NCBI GenBank assembly: GCA_937883885.1
Contig: CAKZXL010000443.1
Location: forward strand, 1 to 33,972
Origin: an uncultured Aquincola sp.
Lineage (GTDB): Bacteria > Pseudomonadota > Gammaproteobacteria > Burkholderiales > Burkholderiaceae
DNA: 33,972 bases
Direction: 5' to 3'
Part shown: piece by piece, positions 8,682 to 15,830 of the stretch
Layout of the letters: every line of letters starts with the position of its first letter
Numbering within the stretch: the stretch's first letter is position 1
Made by a program: the position numbers and the translations under genes
Notes under the pieces: model-generated
What the model was told of the DNA's origin: nothing
Seen by the model: only the letters and a program-made list of their open reading frames with translations
Databases searched by the model: none

Positions 8682-8703
8682 CACTACATGCTGAGGTGTA
8701 GTG
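8682..8703. repeat. Short inverted repeat
   Basis: CACTACA (8682-8688) and TGTAGTG (8697-8703) form a perfect 7-bp inverted repeat with an 8-bp spacer. It lies between the terminator and the 3' end of the minus-strand regulator gene. It could be an operator or an RNA hairpin in the 3' UTR. Function unknown. Confidence 0.45.
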
Positions 8704-8735
8704 CATATCCAAGGAAAGAAGATGCTGCCGTTTGG

Positions 8736-9308
8736 TCAAGCCGTGGCTTGCTCAACCTTCTTCGCTGCAGCGCGTTTGCGCGGGGGACGCTTGGGCTTGG
8801 GATTCCACGCGCCGGTCTTGAAGATGTCATCGACACCACGCGCCTGGGCTTCCAGCTTCACTGTCTCGCGCCAGTTCTCCAGCATCTCGCCGCGCTTGTC
8901 CGGGCTCGCTGCCAGGATGGCCATCTTCATGTAGAACATAAGGCGACCGACAGCCGGAGTCATGCGGGAGCCGGGCTTGAGCCAACGGTAGGTGGCGGAA
9001 GCCTCGGAGCCAAACAGCGCCGAAAAGCGCTTCTGGTCGACCGGCTGCACCTTGTTGAGCAGGGCGTACATCTCTTCAGCGCTGGGAAACTTCGGTATGA
9101 CAGACAGCTCGGGATGGTCTGCCAGGAAACGCACCAGCAGCGCGAGCGTCGGGTCTTTCAGGGGCACTTCCGGGTTCTGGCGTACGACTTGCATCCATTT
9201 CGTGATGGACATGCCGAACAGCCAGCACGCGTCGGCGACGAGCATGCCGAACTGCTGGGCAATCGAGTCCAGGTCCTTGCCGAGGACGGGCCGGTTGGTC
9301 GGAATCAT
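8736..9308 (-). CDS. Putative HTH-type regulator, plasmid accessory protein
   Basis: A 190-aa protein from ATG 9308 (MIPTNRPVLGK), with GAAGGA 6 nt upstream. An earlier in-frame start at 9362 lacks this support. Two segments look like helix-turn-helix units of the Xre type: residues about 14-65 (FGMLVADACWLFGMSITKW then DPTLALLVRFLADHP) and about 90-125 (FSALFGSEASATYRWLK then MTPAVGRLMFYM). The last 20 residues are very basic (PKRPPRKRAAAKK), typical of nonspecific DNA contact. It is divergent from the 9525 gene across an AT-rich promoter region and ends at the terminator 8627-8650. I infer a DNA-binding regulator of this element, possibly autoregulated. No exact family name is claimed. Confidence 0.7.
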   Translation of the reverse strand: MIPTNRPVLGKDLDSIAQQFGMLVADACWLFGMSITKWMQVVRQNPEVPLKDPTLALLVRFLADHPELSVIPKFPSAEEMYALLNKVQPVDQKRFSALFGSEASATYRWLKPGSRMTPAVGRLMFYMKMAILAASPDKRGEMLENWRETVKLEAQARGVDDIFKTGAWNPKPKRPPRKRAAAKKVEQATA

Positions 9309-9369
9309 CGTAGGTCCTTCTTCTCCCCTGTTCTTGGGGGCACCACTGCTCAGCGGTGCCACGTTCCGC

Positions 9370-9397
9370 TTTACAAATGGTGTATGTGATATACAAT
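9370..9397 (+). promoter_or_regulatory. Divergent promoter region with shared GTATGnGATATAC motif
   Basis: TTTACA (9370-9375) and TACAAT (9392-9397) with a 16-bp spacer make a plausible plus-strand promoter for the 9525 gene, with a leader of about 120 nt. It overlaps GTATGTGATATAC (9382-9394), which matches 12 of 13 bases of 791-803. The divergent HTH gene starts 62 bp away on the other strand. Confidence 0.5.
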
Positions 9398-9457
9398 CGG
9401 TGCATCGAAGGTCTTAGGTTAGACTGCCGATTCACCCGTGGCGATGGTGCAAATGAT

Positions 9458-9477
9458 ATGCGAAACGCTGTTCGCAT
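9458..9477. promoter_or_regulatory. Perfect inverted repeat in the 5' leader of the 9525 gene
   Basis: ATGCGAA (9458-9464) and TTCGCAT (9471-9477) with a 6-bp spacer form a perfect 7-bp inverted repeat about 48 nt upstream of the start at 9525. It could be an operator for the divergent HTH protein, or an mRNA hairpin in the long leader. Confidence 0.45.
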
Positions 9478-9524
9478 GCAACTGCCTCGGCCAGTAGAAG
9501 TAATATCTTATTTTGAGGTTTCCT

Positions 9525-10334
9525 ATGAACGAAGTCGACGCGACGTCGGTCCGGGCCGAAGAGCGCCACGACAGCGGCGCTGGTGACGCAAGGGCAAAGG
9601 CTCCTGCCAAGGTGGCTCTGACTTCGTTCGTGGTCTATCGCGTCAACGGTCGTGCGGGTGATCCGGCGGCAACGGTTGATGTTCTCGCCGGCGGCGAAGC
9701 TGCGCGGTTCACGCCCGAAGGCAAGTTGCAGCTGCTCGCCTCGAGCGCGCCGTTCCACTCGGACGCCTTCAAGGGGCGCGCGCCGAAGCCTGGGCACGGT
9801 CTGCTCGCGTTGTACGGTCACCGCGACGCGCTCGAGGAGTTGCAGTATTGGCGCGCCCGGGCCCGCGAAATGAAGGCCGAGTTTGCTTACTGCAACTTCG
9901 ACGTTCAGGTCGACCGCATCATCGAGGTGCTCGTGGATCGCAAGCGTTTGCGCGATAACCACGAGGCGAAGTTCCTGAACCTGCGTCGGACGATGTCGGG
10001 CCTGCAGTCGGAAATCTTCGAGCGCTTCGCTGGCTACGTTGCCTCCGAAGGCGGCACGAACACGGCGATGACCGCGGTCTCGCACATCGCGACCAGGCCG
10101 GACCTGTTCGACCGCTTCTTCGAGGACGACAAGGACTTCAAGCACCTTTCGGTGTTTGTCATTCCCGTGGCTGACGACAGCGACGTCCCGGGAAAGATGC
10201 GCCAGATGGCCTACGTACGTCCGGGCGCGAAGGTCCTGAACATCGTGCAAGGTAGCGACCAGGTCGACGTTCTTCTTCCGGCTTGGGTGACCGACGAGAA
10301 GGCGGCCAAGAAGCTTCGCGCGCAGCAAGGCTGA
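9525..10334 (+). CDS. Hypothetical protein, 269 aa
   Basis: Start ATG 9525 (MNEVDATSVR) is preceded by TTGAGG. The upstream TTG at 9513 is less likely. The first 30 residues are charged and Ala-rich and may be disordered. After that comes a mixed alpha/beta domain (TSFVVYRVNG, GLLALYGHRDALEELQYWRARAREMKAE), a helical middle with ERFAGYVASEG, and a C-terminal beta region (LSVFVIPVADDSD, KVLNIVQGSDQVDVLLPAWV). No signal peptide or membrane segment is visible. It is a monocistronic unit or is co-transcribed weakly with the HNH gene, because an intrinsic terminator follows at 10358. No family recognised. The dedicated regulator-like divergent gene suggests a controlled plasmid function. Confidence 0.7.
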   Translation: MNEVDATSVRAEERHDSGAGDARAKAPAKVALTSFVVYRVNGRAGDPAATVDVLAGGEAARFTPEGKLQLLASSAPFHSDAFKGRAPKPGHGLLALYGHRDALEELQYWRARAREMKAEFAYCNFDVQVDRIIEVLVDRKRLRDNHEAKFLNLRRTMSGLQSEIFERFAGYVASEGGTNTAMTAVSHIATRPDLFDRFFEDDKDFKHLSVFVIPVADDSDVPGKMRQMAYVRPGAKVLNIVQGSDQVDVLLPAWVTDEKAAKKLRAQQG

Positions 10335-10357
10335 TAGCTCAGCTTCTTCGCTTGCAG

Positions 10358-10389
10358 AAAGCCCACAGCCTCCCGGCCGTGGGCTTTTT
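10358..10389 (+). terminator. Intrinsic terminator after the 9525-10334 gene
   Basis: AAAGCCCAC (10358-10366) pairs with GTGGGCTTT (10379-10387) around a 12-nt loop, followed by further T residues to 10389. It lies 24 nt after the stop codon and just before the HNH-like gene. Confidence 0.8.
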
Positions 10390-10415
10390 CACTGGTGATC
10401 TGGATAGGGTTGGAG

Positions 10416-10868
10416 ATGGCCAGGAAGCACACGATGCCCGCGTTCTTGGAGGGCAAGACCGAGGCTCAAGCATACGAGCGCTGGCTCGCGCGCAAGGCTT
10501 CTGCTCATGTCCGTCGGGACCGCAACCGCGGGCGCGCCGGTGACTCTGTGACGCGCTCTCTGTACAAGGAGGCGATCCACGCGGCAGTGGTGCTCTCGGG
10601 CGGAGTGGACGCCTACACAGGAGAGCCGCTGGACTGGCACCTCATCAGCCAGTACGACAACGACGAGTCCAAGCTCGGGCGTCACATGTACAAGGCGCAG
10701 TTCGCGCTCCTGCCATCCGTCGACCACCTAGACGCCGGCGCCACCGAGGCGAGCTTTCGCATTTGCGCCTGGCGCACGAATGATGCGAAGAACGACCTTT
10801 CGCATGGCGAGTTCATCGCCCTGTGTCGACGGGTGGTCGCACATGCAGGCGAAAGCGGCGAAGGGTAG
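10416..10868 (+). CDS. Compact HNH-like endonuclease
   Basis: A 150-aa protein from ATG 10416 (MARKHTMPAFLEG), with TAGGG 6 nt upstream. The C-terminal half shows a beta-beta-alpha-metal (HNH) layout. TGEPLDW at 68-74 is followed by LLPSVDHLD at about 98-106 (Asp-His pair at 103-104), then ICAWRTNDAKNDL near 116-128, giving the Asn/Lys-containing helix. There are no Cys pairs, so no structural zinc ribbon. Stand-alone HNH proteins on mobile elements act in DNA cleavage, restriction or homing. No methyltransferase or intron is adjacent, so the role is open. It sits directly after the terminator at 10358 and has no clear promoter of its own; read-through or an undetected promoter is required. 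Confidence 0.72.
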   Translation: MARKHTMPAFLEGKTEAQAYERWLARKASAHVRRDRNRGRAGDSVTRSLYKEAIHAAVVLSGGVDAYTGEPLDWHLISQYDNDESKLGRHMYKAQFALLPSVDHLDAGATEASFRICAWRTNDAKNDLSHGEFIALCRRVVAHAGESGEG

Positions 10869-11985
10869 GGCGCCAATGCAAACGACGTTGGCCGCGTGCG
10901 GCGCGCAAACGGTCTCGGCCGCAGCGCGCTCGACTTCCACATCGTCTTCTTCCTGGGGGAACTGCTTGCCCAGGAACCGGCGACTGTGCTTCGCGTCATC
11001 TGCACTACGTCGGCCGGTGGAGGTAAGCATCGTCGGCAGCGGTGCCGCCGGCGTGCACCTGGTGCTGCTGTAGTCGACCGTGGCGTGATGGCACAAGGGC
11101 AGACCGTCGGCCGGCACTTGTTGGCCTGCTTCGACTGCGGCCTATGACGGCTGCTGGGCAGCACCCGGAGTGGTGTGAGACGACGTGCGCCACACACGAA
11201 CCGGCGCTGCTGGTCGTACATGTCGAGGCAGTGCACCAGGCGGGTCGCGCCGTGCCAATTTCGGCAAGTGCTGCAGGAGGCGCAGCCCGAAGCCGGCGGA
11301 TAGTGAAATCGCCCGCCAGGTGCAGGGCGGCCTGGCCGCCACCGACTGCCTGGGTTTGCTCGCCGGCAGTAGCGGCGGACCTCAGACCGACCGTACCGGC
11401 CTGGCCGACGGCGGACCGCAGGGCTTCTTGCAGGGGCTTGCAGACGCACGGGGCAGCGGCGGCGCCGACCAGCCAGCCAGCCGGCCAGCCGCGCCGCGAG
11501 CCGCCCGACGCGGCCTGAACCACTCACGCTTGGCCGTCAGCGGTGGCCGGTTAGCCGGCTCCGCTGACTGCATCGGTACCGCTCGCGATCAAATCGCCGG
11601 TCAGCTCGGAATTGGCTACGACGGCCCGTATCGACCGCGCCGCCGTACAGCAGCGCCAGGCGGTCAATACGGCCATGACCCGATAGGGCGGCATTTGACG
11701 AAGCGGAAAAGCACCGCGCGCGAGTTTCCAGCCCATCGCCTCCCCGGCACAAGCGCGCTGCCAGCTCGAAGGCGCCACAGGCGAAGGCTGCCCTCGTGCA
11801 CAAGACAGGCGAGAACGGGCGGATAGGCCGTCCCGTCACGATCAAGACGATGTAGTTGCCAGCGAAGATGCTGCAGCACGGCGGAATCGTGAATCTTTGG
11901 GGGGACCAGGCTCACCTGCCAGGCGCCGGCGGCAAAGCGCGAGCAGGGTGCTTGCTCCGGTACCCTTGCGGCTGCGGAGAATCAA
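10869..11985. other. Gene-poor stretch with decayed minus-strand coding traces
   Basis: No convincing intact gene. Long open frames occur on both strands but have Arg/Ala/Pro-rich compositions typical of GC-rich shadow frames. Fragments with protein-like character appear in different minus-strand frames. One is a Cys/His-rich piece near 11290-11150 (CSTCRNWHGATR, then MYDQQRRFVCG). Others lie around 11030-10880 (RFLGKQFPQEEDDVEVERA) and 11890-11760 (QHLRWQLHRLDRDGTAYPP). I interpret these as remnants of small plasmid genes broken by indels. Nothing regulatory was recognised except the ribosome site before 11986. Confidence 0.4.
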
Positions 11986-12777
11986 ATGGCACGATCCATC
12001 TACGAAAAACCGACCCGGGCGCTGCTTAAAGACATGCTCGTCGACTGGGACTTGAAGCCCGGCCAAGTCTTCACGACCTCGCGTGCCCTCGAGTGGTTCG
12101 CTGCGAACTACCCGAAGCTGAAGCCGGGGAGCGTCCGTGCACACCTGGTTCAGGCATCTACGAACGACCGCAGCAGGCTGCATCACCCGGCGACCAACGA
12201 GACGGACGACCTGCTGTTCAAGGTGGATTCGGGCCAGTTCCGGCGCTACGAGCCTGGAAAGGACCCGGCGCCGATTCACGAGATGGTGCAGGGCGATGTG
12301 GCGCGGCAGGATGAAGAGGTTGCGGCCGCCGGCGAGGAGGATGATGGCGCCGAGCCGGCGCCGGGTTCTTCGGAGTTTCTGCTCGAGAAGGACCTGCAGC
12401 GCTACCTGGCCGAGAACCTCGAGTGCATCGAGCCCGGGCTGAAGCTCTACGAAGACGATGACCTCCGTGGCATCGAGTTCGAAGCCGGCGGCCGGCGCAT
12501 CGACATCCTGGCCGTGGACAAGCTCGGCGCCTTCGTCGTGCTCGAGCTCAAAGTCTCCCGCGGCTACGACCGGGTGGTTGGCCAACTGCTGCGCTACATG
12601 AACTGGGTGCGCAAGGAATTGGCGGAGTCGGGCCAGCGCGTGCGCGGCATCATCGTCTGTCGGTCGATGTCCCCGGACCTGCGCCTGGCCTGCGCCAGCA
12701 TCAAGGACGTCGAGCTCTGCGAGTACAAGCTCTCGGTCACTGTTTTCAAGGTGCCGCCGCTGGAGCTGCCAAATTGA
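11986..12777 (+). CDS. NucS/DUF91-type PD-(D/E)XK nuclease with N-terminal DNA-binding-like domain
   Basis: A 263-aa protein with GGAGA 5 nt before the ATG. Residues 1-95 form a winged-helix-like domain that ends with DDLLFKVDSGQFRRYEP, as seen at the N-terminus of some restriction-like proteins. An acidic Glu/Ala/Asp linker spans about 100-128. The C-terminal domain carries the NucS/DUF91 nuclease pattern: Glu134 in LEKDLQRYLAENL, Asp173 in RIDILAVDK, Glu187-Leu-Lys189 in VVLELKV, and the Gln200 helix (RVVGQLLRYMNWV). All catalytic positions of the PD-(D/E)XK fold are present, so it should be active. NucS relatives cleave branched or mismatched DNA. Plasmid versions may act in repair or defence. 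It is the only intact gene in a decayed stretch. Confidence 0.8.
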   Translation: MARSIYEKPTRALLKDMLVDWDLKPGQVFTTSRALEWFAANYPKLKPGSVRAHLVQASTNDRSRLHHPATNETDDLLFKVDSGQFRRYEPGKDPAPIHEMVQGDVARQDEEVAAAGEEDDGAEPAPGSSEFLLEKDLQRYLAENLECIEPGLKLYEDDDLRGIEFEAGGRRIDILAVDKLGAFVVLELKVSRGYDRVVGQLLRYMNWVRKELAESGQRVRGIIVCRSMSPDLRLACASIKDVELCEYKLSVTVFKVPPLELPN

Positions 12778-12784
12778 GAGCCTC

Positions 12785-12968
12785 ATGAGTCAGCGACAAG
12801 AACTCATCCGTCTGCATGGGCCTGTGAAAGTGGCCTCCTCCGAGATCGAGTGCTGGAAGTGCCACCGCCAGACGCCCGGTCCACGCGCTGTTGGCGTCCG
12901 ACGGCGAAGAGTCCGAGCCCGGCGAGGAGCCTATGAGGCTCGAGGGGCTGCCGCATCACGCGCTCTGA
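12785..12968 (+). pseudogene. Small zinc-ribbon-like protein, broken by a 1-nt insertion
   Basis: ATG 12785 begins MSQRQELIRLHG and reaches a CxxC knuckle (ECWKCHRQTP). Near 12881-12884 an extra G shifts the frame. Removing it continues the protein as VHALLASDGEESEPGEEP, ending LPHHAL at the TGA at 12966-12968. The repaired product is about 60 aa with one visible CxxC, probably binding zinc. It starts 8 nt after the nuclease stop. It may be a true frameshifted gene or a sequencing error. Confidence 0.5.
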
Positions 12969-13061
12969 GTAGCGAGCCGCCGATGCCGACCACCGCCTGA
13001 CATCCCGCGCGGTGAAGATGCACCGGCCGGCCACGCGCCGCGCCGCCGGCACACCTCAGGC

Positions 13062-13476
13062 ATGCATCCGCTCCATCACATCTCCTTCCGCGTGGCTGAC
13101 CTGGCGCAAGCCGACCGTTCCTACGACACCGCCCCAGGCCGCGCTGCACCTGCGTCGAGTGTTCGAAGACGACGAAGCCATCGGCTACGGATTCACCGAT
13201 GGCGAAGACCTGTTGTGCCTGAAGCTGCGAGCGGCGCCACCGCGCCGGGCCCGGGCTTCCTCTCTGGTTTTCGGCGCAGGCACCCGAGCGGCGGTGCACC
13301 CCGTCCATGCCGCCGCGCTGGCCCATGGCGGCCGCAGCCCGGCGGCCCTGCGCCCCGCCTGTGGCGAGCACCCCGCCGCCTTCGTGATCGACCCGGCCGG
13401 CCACACCGTCGAGGCGGTGTGGAAGCCTGCGCCCCCTCCCGGAGAGATAGCTTGCAGCGCGAGCGTGCCCCAGTGA
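13062..13476 (+). pseudogene. Frameshifted VOC (glyoxalase/bleomycin-resistance) family gene
   Basis: ATG 13062 gives MHPLHHISFRVADLAQADR, the classic N-terminal beta-alpha element of VOC proteins with the metal-ligand His. Near 13138 the frame changes, and the family sequence continues as LHLRRVFEDDEAIGYGFTDG. The next frame gives FGAGTRAAV, then FVIDPAGHTVEAVWK, the conserved C-terminal strand. A further compensating shift around 13240-13270 is likely. VOC proteins are metal-dependent dioxygenases, isomerases or resistance proteins of about 120-140 aa, so all of the gene is here but not in one frame. It is clearly a decayed chromosomal-type gene. Confidence 0.8.
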
Positions 13477-13989
13477 GCGCCGCCGCCCGGCCCAAGCTGG
13501 GACTGGCACGGCAGGTCGCCACCTGCGCCCTCTCCTGCGTCGCCGCGCTGGCCGTCATGGCATGGCGGCACCCGATCGACCTGCTGGCCGATGCACGCGC
13601 CGGCTTGCTTATGCACTGCAGGGCGCGCTGCTGCTAGCCGTCACCTTGGCGGCATGGCTGGTGGCCCGCCGGGGTGGCCAGCGGCGCGGCGCCGGCTAGA
13701 GATGCCGCCGGCGCTGCGGTAGCTCGACTTCTCGGGCACGCGGCCGCTCCAGATCGCCCTCTGCGCGGGCGTTGGCGAGGAAATGCTGTTCCGCGCCGCA
13801 CCGTTGCCCGCCCTGGGCCTCCCAGTTCCGTCGTCCCTGTTTGCGATTGCGCATGCCCGCACTGCGCTGCTGGCGCCTTCACACCACGCGCGCTGGTCAT
13901 TCACCCTGCAAACACCCGTGGCGGGCCAGTGCCTGGCCTGGTGGTCCAGCACCCGAGGTTGCTGCGGGCCATCGGCCAGCATGTGCTGA
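13473..13989 (+). pseudogene. Decayed CPBP-type intramembrane metalloprotease gene
   Basis: A GTG at 13473, overlapping the end of the VOC remnant, starts a frame reading LGLARQVATCALSCVAALAVM, a first membrane segment. This frame stops at 13637. A second hydrophobic piece (LLLAVTLAAWLVARRGG) follows in another frame near 13625. The diagnostic motif GVGEEMLFRAA, with the Glu-Glu pair of CPBP/Rce1-like proteases, appears at about 13768-13800, followed by SSLFAIAHART carrying the conserved His. The pieces are in order but in different frames with internal stops, and the C-terminus is lost. It was probably co-transferred with the VOC gene. Confidence 0.7.
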
Positions 13990-14039
13990 GCGGACCGGCC
14001 TGGCGAGCTAGAGGCTGAGGACCGGGCAAGGATGCCGTA

Positions 14040-14170
14040 CTAGCCGACGAGGTACTCGTCAGCTGCTTCCAGGTAGCCATGCGTGACCATCTTGCCGGCG
14101 GCGTCGGCCACCCGTTCGCGCACCACCTCGTGGGCTCAGTCGTCGCCCACGGCGCCTATGGCGATGCCTG
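14040..14170 (-). pseudogene. Minus-strand gene remnant
   Basis: Reading the minus strand, a coherent helical C-terminus ends at a TAG at 14040-14042: AHEVVRERVADAAGKMVTH then GYLEAADEYLVG. It is preceded in the same frame by IAIGAVGDD and an in-frame TGA near 14132. The composition is protein-like, but the internal stop and lack of a start make it a remnant. Family unknown. Confidence 0.35.
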
Positions 14171-14700
14171 CCGATCGCAGGCACGGTCGTTCGCGTGCTC
14201 AACGCCATCCGGCAAGCCGAAGCGTCCCGGCGCCCAGATCCCACCAGCTATTGGCCTCGGCTGAGCCTCGGCCGGTGGGCGCGGGCAGCGATGTTCAACC
14301 CACGGAGAGACAACCTAGTTCCGCAACTCCGCCTACGACCGAATCAGGGCAGCGATCTTCCTGGGCATGCTGGGGCGCTCAGCAAGCTAGGCGGAAAACG
14401 CACTGTTCACTACGACCGGTCGAACGCGGCGGGCCGGTACGTGGCAACAGCCCGGTCTTCCTGCAGCGGCCATCTCCAAGGGCCCGCGAGCTGCTCACGC
14501 CCACTGTGGTGCTCCAGAGCACAAGACCTGTGGAGCGGCTCATGAGACAAGACGTGCCGCGCTGGTGGCTTACATCTGCACGATGAAGCAGCACTTGCCC
14601 CCACTCGAACGGCTGTGTAGTCCGGCCGAGCTGCTGCCGCGGACTGCGTGAGGCCCAAATCCAGTCTGCGGTGCGGAAAAAGAGGCAATCCGCAAAACAA
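14171..14700. other. Non-coding stretch, nothing recognised
   Basis: Open frames here are short, Arg/Ser/Pro-rich and mutually inconsistent. No ribosome site plus start combination, RNA gene, insertion-sequence end or clear repeat was found. It looks like decayed DNA between the broken genes and the repeat locus that begins near 14716. Confidence 0.4.
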
Positions 14701-14750
14701 GGTCGGGGGGATTTGACAACAAGCGGGGAATGTTGTTGCCTATTTTCAGT

Positions 14751-14810
14751 TCAATTCGCAGATTTTTACGACGACCCCCCGGGGGGTCGTCGACTTTTTC
14801 TGCGATTTGA
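14751..14810 (+). repeat. 60-bp palindromic site, copy A
   Basis: An outer 12-bp inverted repeat (TCAATTCGCAGA / TCTGCGATTTGA, one mismatch) encloses two T-tracts in the same orientation and a 24-bp perfect palindrome, CGACGACCCCCC with its complement GGGGGGTCGTCG (14770-14793). Fifty-five of 60 bases match the minus strand of 27408-27467. The flanks, including the asymmetric T-tracts, are conserved while the core stem is not, which argues for a protein-binding site rather than only a terminator hairpin. Just upstream, ACAACA (14716-14721) and TGTTGT (14731-14736) form another small inverted repeat. Confidence 0.8.
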
Positions 14811-14866
14811 GGAGTAGGGCGGGCGCCATAGAACACAACGTACGAAAAGTGGCAAGTCAGCAGTGA

Positions 14867-15026
14867 GTTGAGGTCTATGTAAACATCAGTTGATGTCCAA
14901 ATGAACACCACTTGATGTTCACTTGATGCTCAACTCCAGAACTGCAGGCCGTCTGGGCGAGTTGATGCTCAGTTGAGCATCAAGTGAGCATCAACCGAGC
15001 ACCAGGTGATGCCTACTTGCGCACCA
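14867..15026. repeat. Two blocks of six tandem 11-bp iterons
   Basis: Block 1 (14867-14932) and block 2 (14961-15026) each hold six contiguous 11-bp units, separated by 28 bp. Typical units are GTTGATGCTCA, CTTGATGTTCA, GTTGAGCATCA and AGTGAGCATCA. The shared core is TGA-N3-TCA preceded by T, itself a half-palindrome, so units read similarly on both strands. A period of 11 bp places sites on one helix face. A related block of six lies at 30551-30616. The layout resembles ParR-type parC centromeres, for example R1, which has two groups of 11-bp repeats. It could also be a replication or operator iteron array. Confidence 0.8.
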
Positions 15027-15830
15027 ACTCGGCGTCGAAATCGGCGTGCCACCGCCCCGGCCCGGCTAAGGGGCTCGCACGAACAGGCTCACAGCGGGAG
15101 ATTGGCCCGCAGGAGGCTCCAAAAAAGCATCCAAAAGGGCCCGGATCGAGGTGCGCGTGGTTGGTTCTGGCCGGCCGTGCGCTGTGGCCGTCGGCGTAGA
15201 GGTAACGCGCACGACTTGACAGGGACGTGTCCTAGTAACGTGCACACAGGTCAAAAAGAGAGGAGAAAGATAGGTGCGGAACCGTGTCCTTAATCCGATT
15301 CCGAGCCAGGCTGAGGGGGCACCTGCAAGCCACGCCAGAGGCGTCAGAGCGCGCGGAGGCTCGGTGCTCCGTCGGAGGCTCTGCAGAGAGCTCCTTGCCG
15401 ACTCGTGAGCACCCGATGTGTTGATGTCGCGGCTTCCACGGTGGCTGACGTTCTGCGGGCCATTCGGTCTCGATGCGCTCTCAGATTCGGATCATTCAAC
15501 CGATGCGTCGCTCGCTCGGGTGTTGAGATTGAGGGGTTGGAGCAGGGTGTTCCATCCCGCTCATGTGTGGATGGGGGCCGGCGGCCTTGAAGCGAGGGCG
15601 ACGATGGGTAGGGGTGTTGACGAGATGTCGATGCGGGAATCCCATGTAACAAACGGTTAGCATGCTGATACGCTGTCTTTGCCACATCAGGAGACGGGCG
15701 TCTGGAGCTCCCGACTCGTGTGCTTGTCTTCCAGCAACGTTAGTGCTCACTGACGCACTTCGTTTTCTAACAATCGAGTTGGGCCCGATGGGGTCGCAGG
15801 GCTGAAAGTGCCCAAGGAACGAGGTGGGGG
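15027..15830. other. Non-coding stretch downstream of the iterons
   Basis: No convincing gene. One 44-codon frame starts at GTG 15274 behind a strong ribosome-site-like GAGGAG (15259-15264) and ends at 15408, but its product is not recognisable. Other open frames are Arg/Ser-rich shadows. A TTGACA hexamer at 15216-15221 lacks a properly spaced -10. Just before the 15831 gene, TTGGGC/GCCCAA pairs around 15780-15812 could form a weak hairpin. Confidence 0.35.

Noticed and set aside
10682..11527. Long minus-strand open frame (281 codons)
   Set aside because: Composition is Arg/Pro/Ser-rich shadow sequence, it overlaps the well-supported HNH gene, and only one short Cys-rich fragment is protein-like. 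Treated as decay, not as a gene.
11842..12786. 314-codon minus-strand frame antisense to the NucS-like nuclease
   Set aside because: The plus-strand product has catalytic motifs and a ribosome site; the antisense product has neither.
14751..14810. Palindrome as a simple intrinsic terminator
   Set aside because: The hairpin plus T-run fits, but the second copy has lost core pairing while keeping the flanks, and no gene ends here. Kept as a binding-site candidate, though terminator activity is possible.
14867..15026. Iteron block as a CRISPR array
   Set aside because: Units are 11 bp and contiguous with no unique spacers; the only gap is 28 bp between two blocks.
15738..15815. Integron attC-like sequence (TCTAACAATC and GTTGGGC)
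   Set aside because: The required paired core sites (RYYYAAC and GTTRRRY) are not both correctly placed, and no integrase or cassette structure is present.
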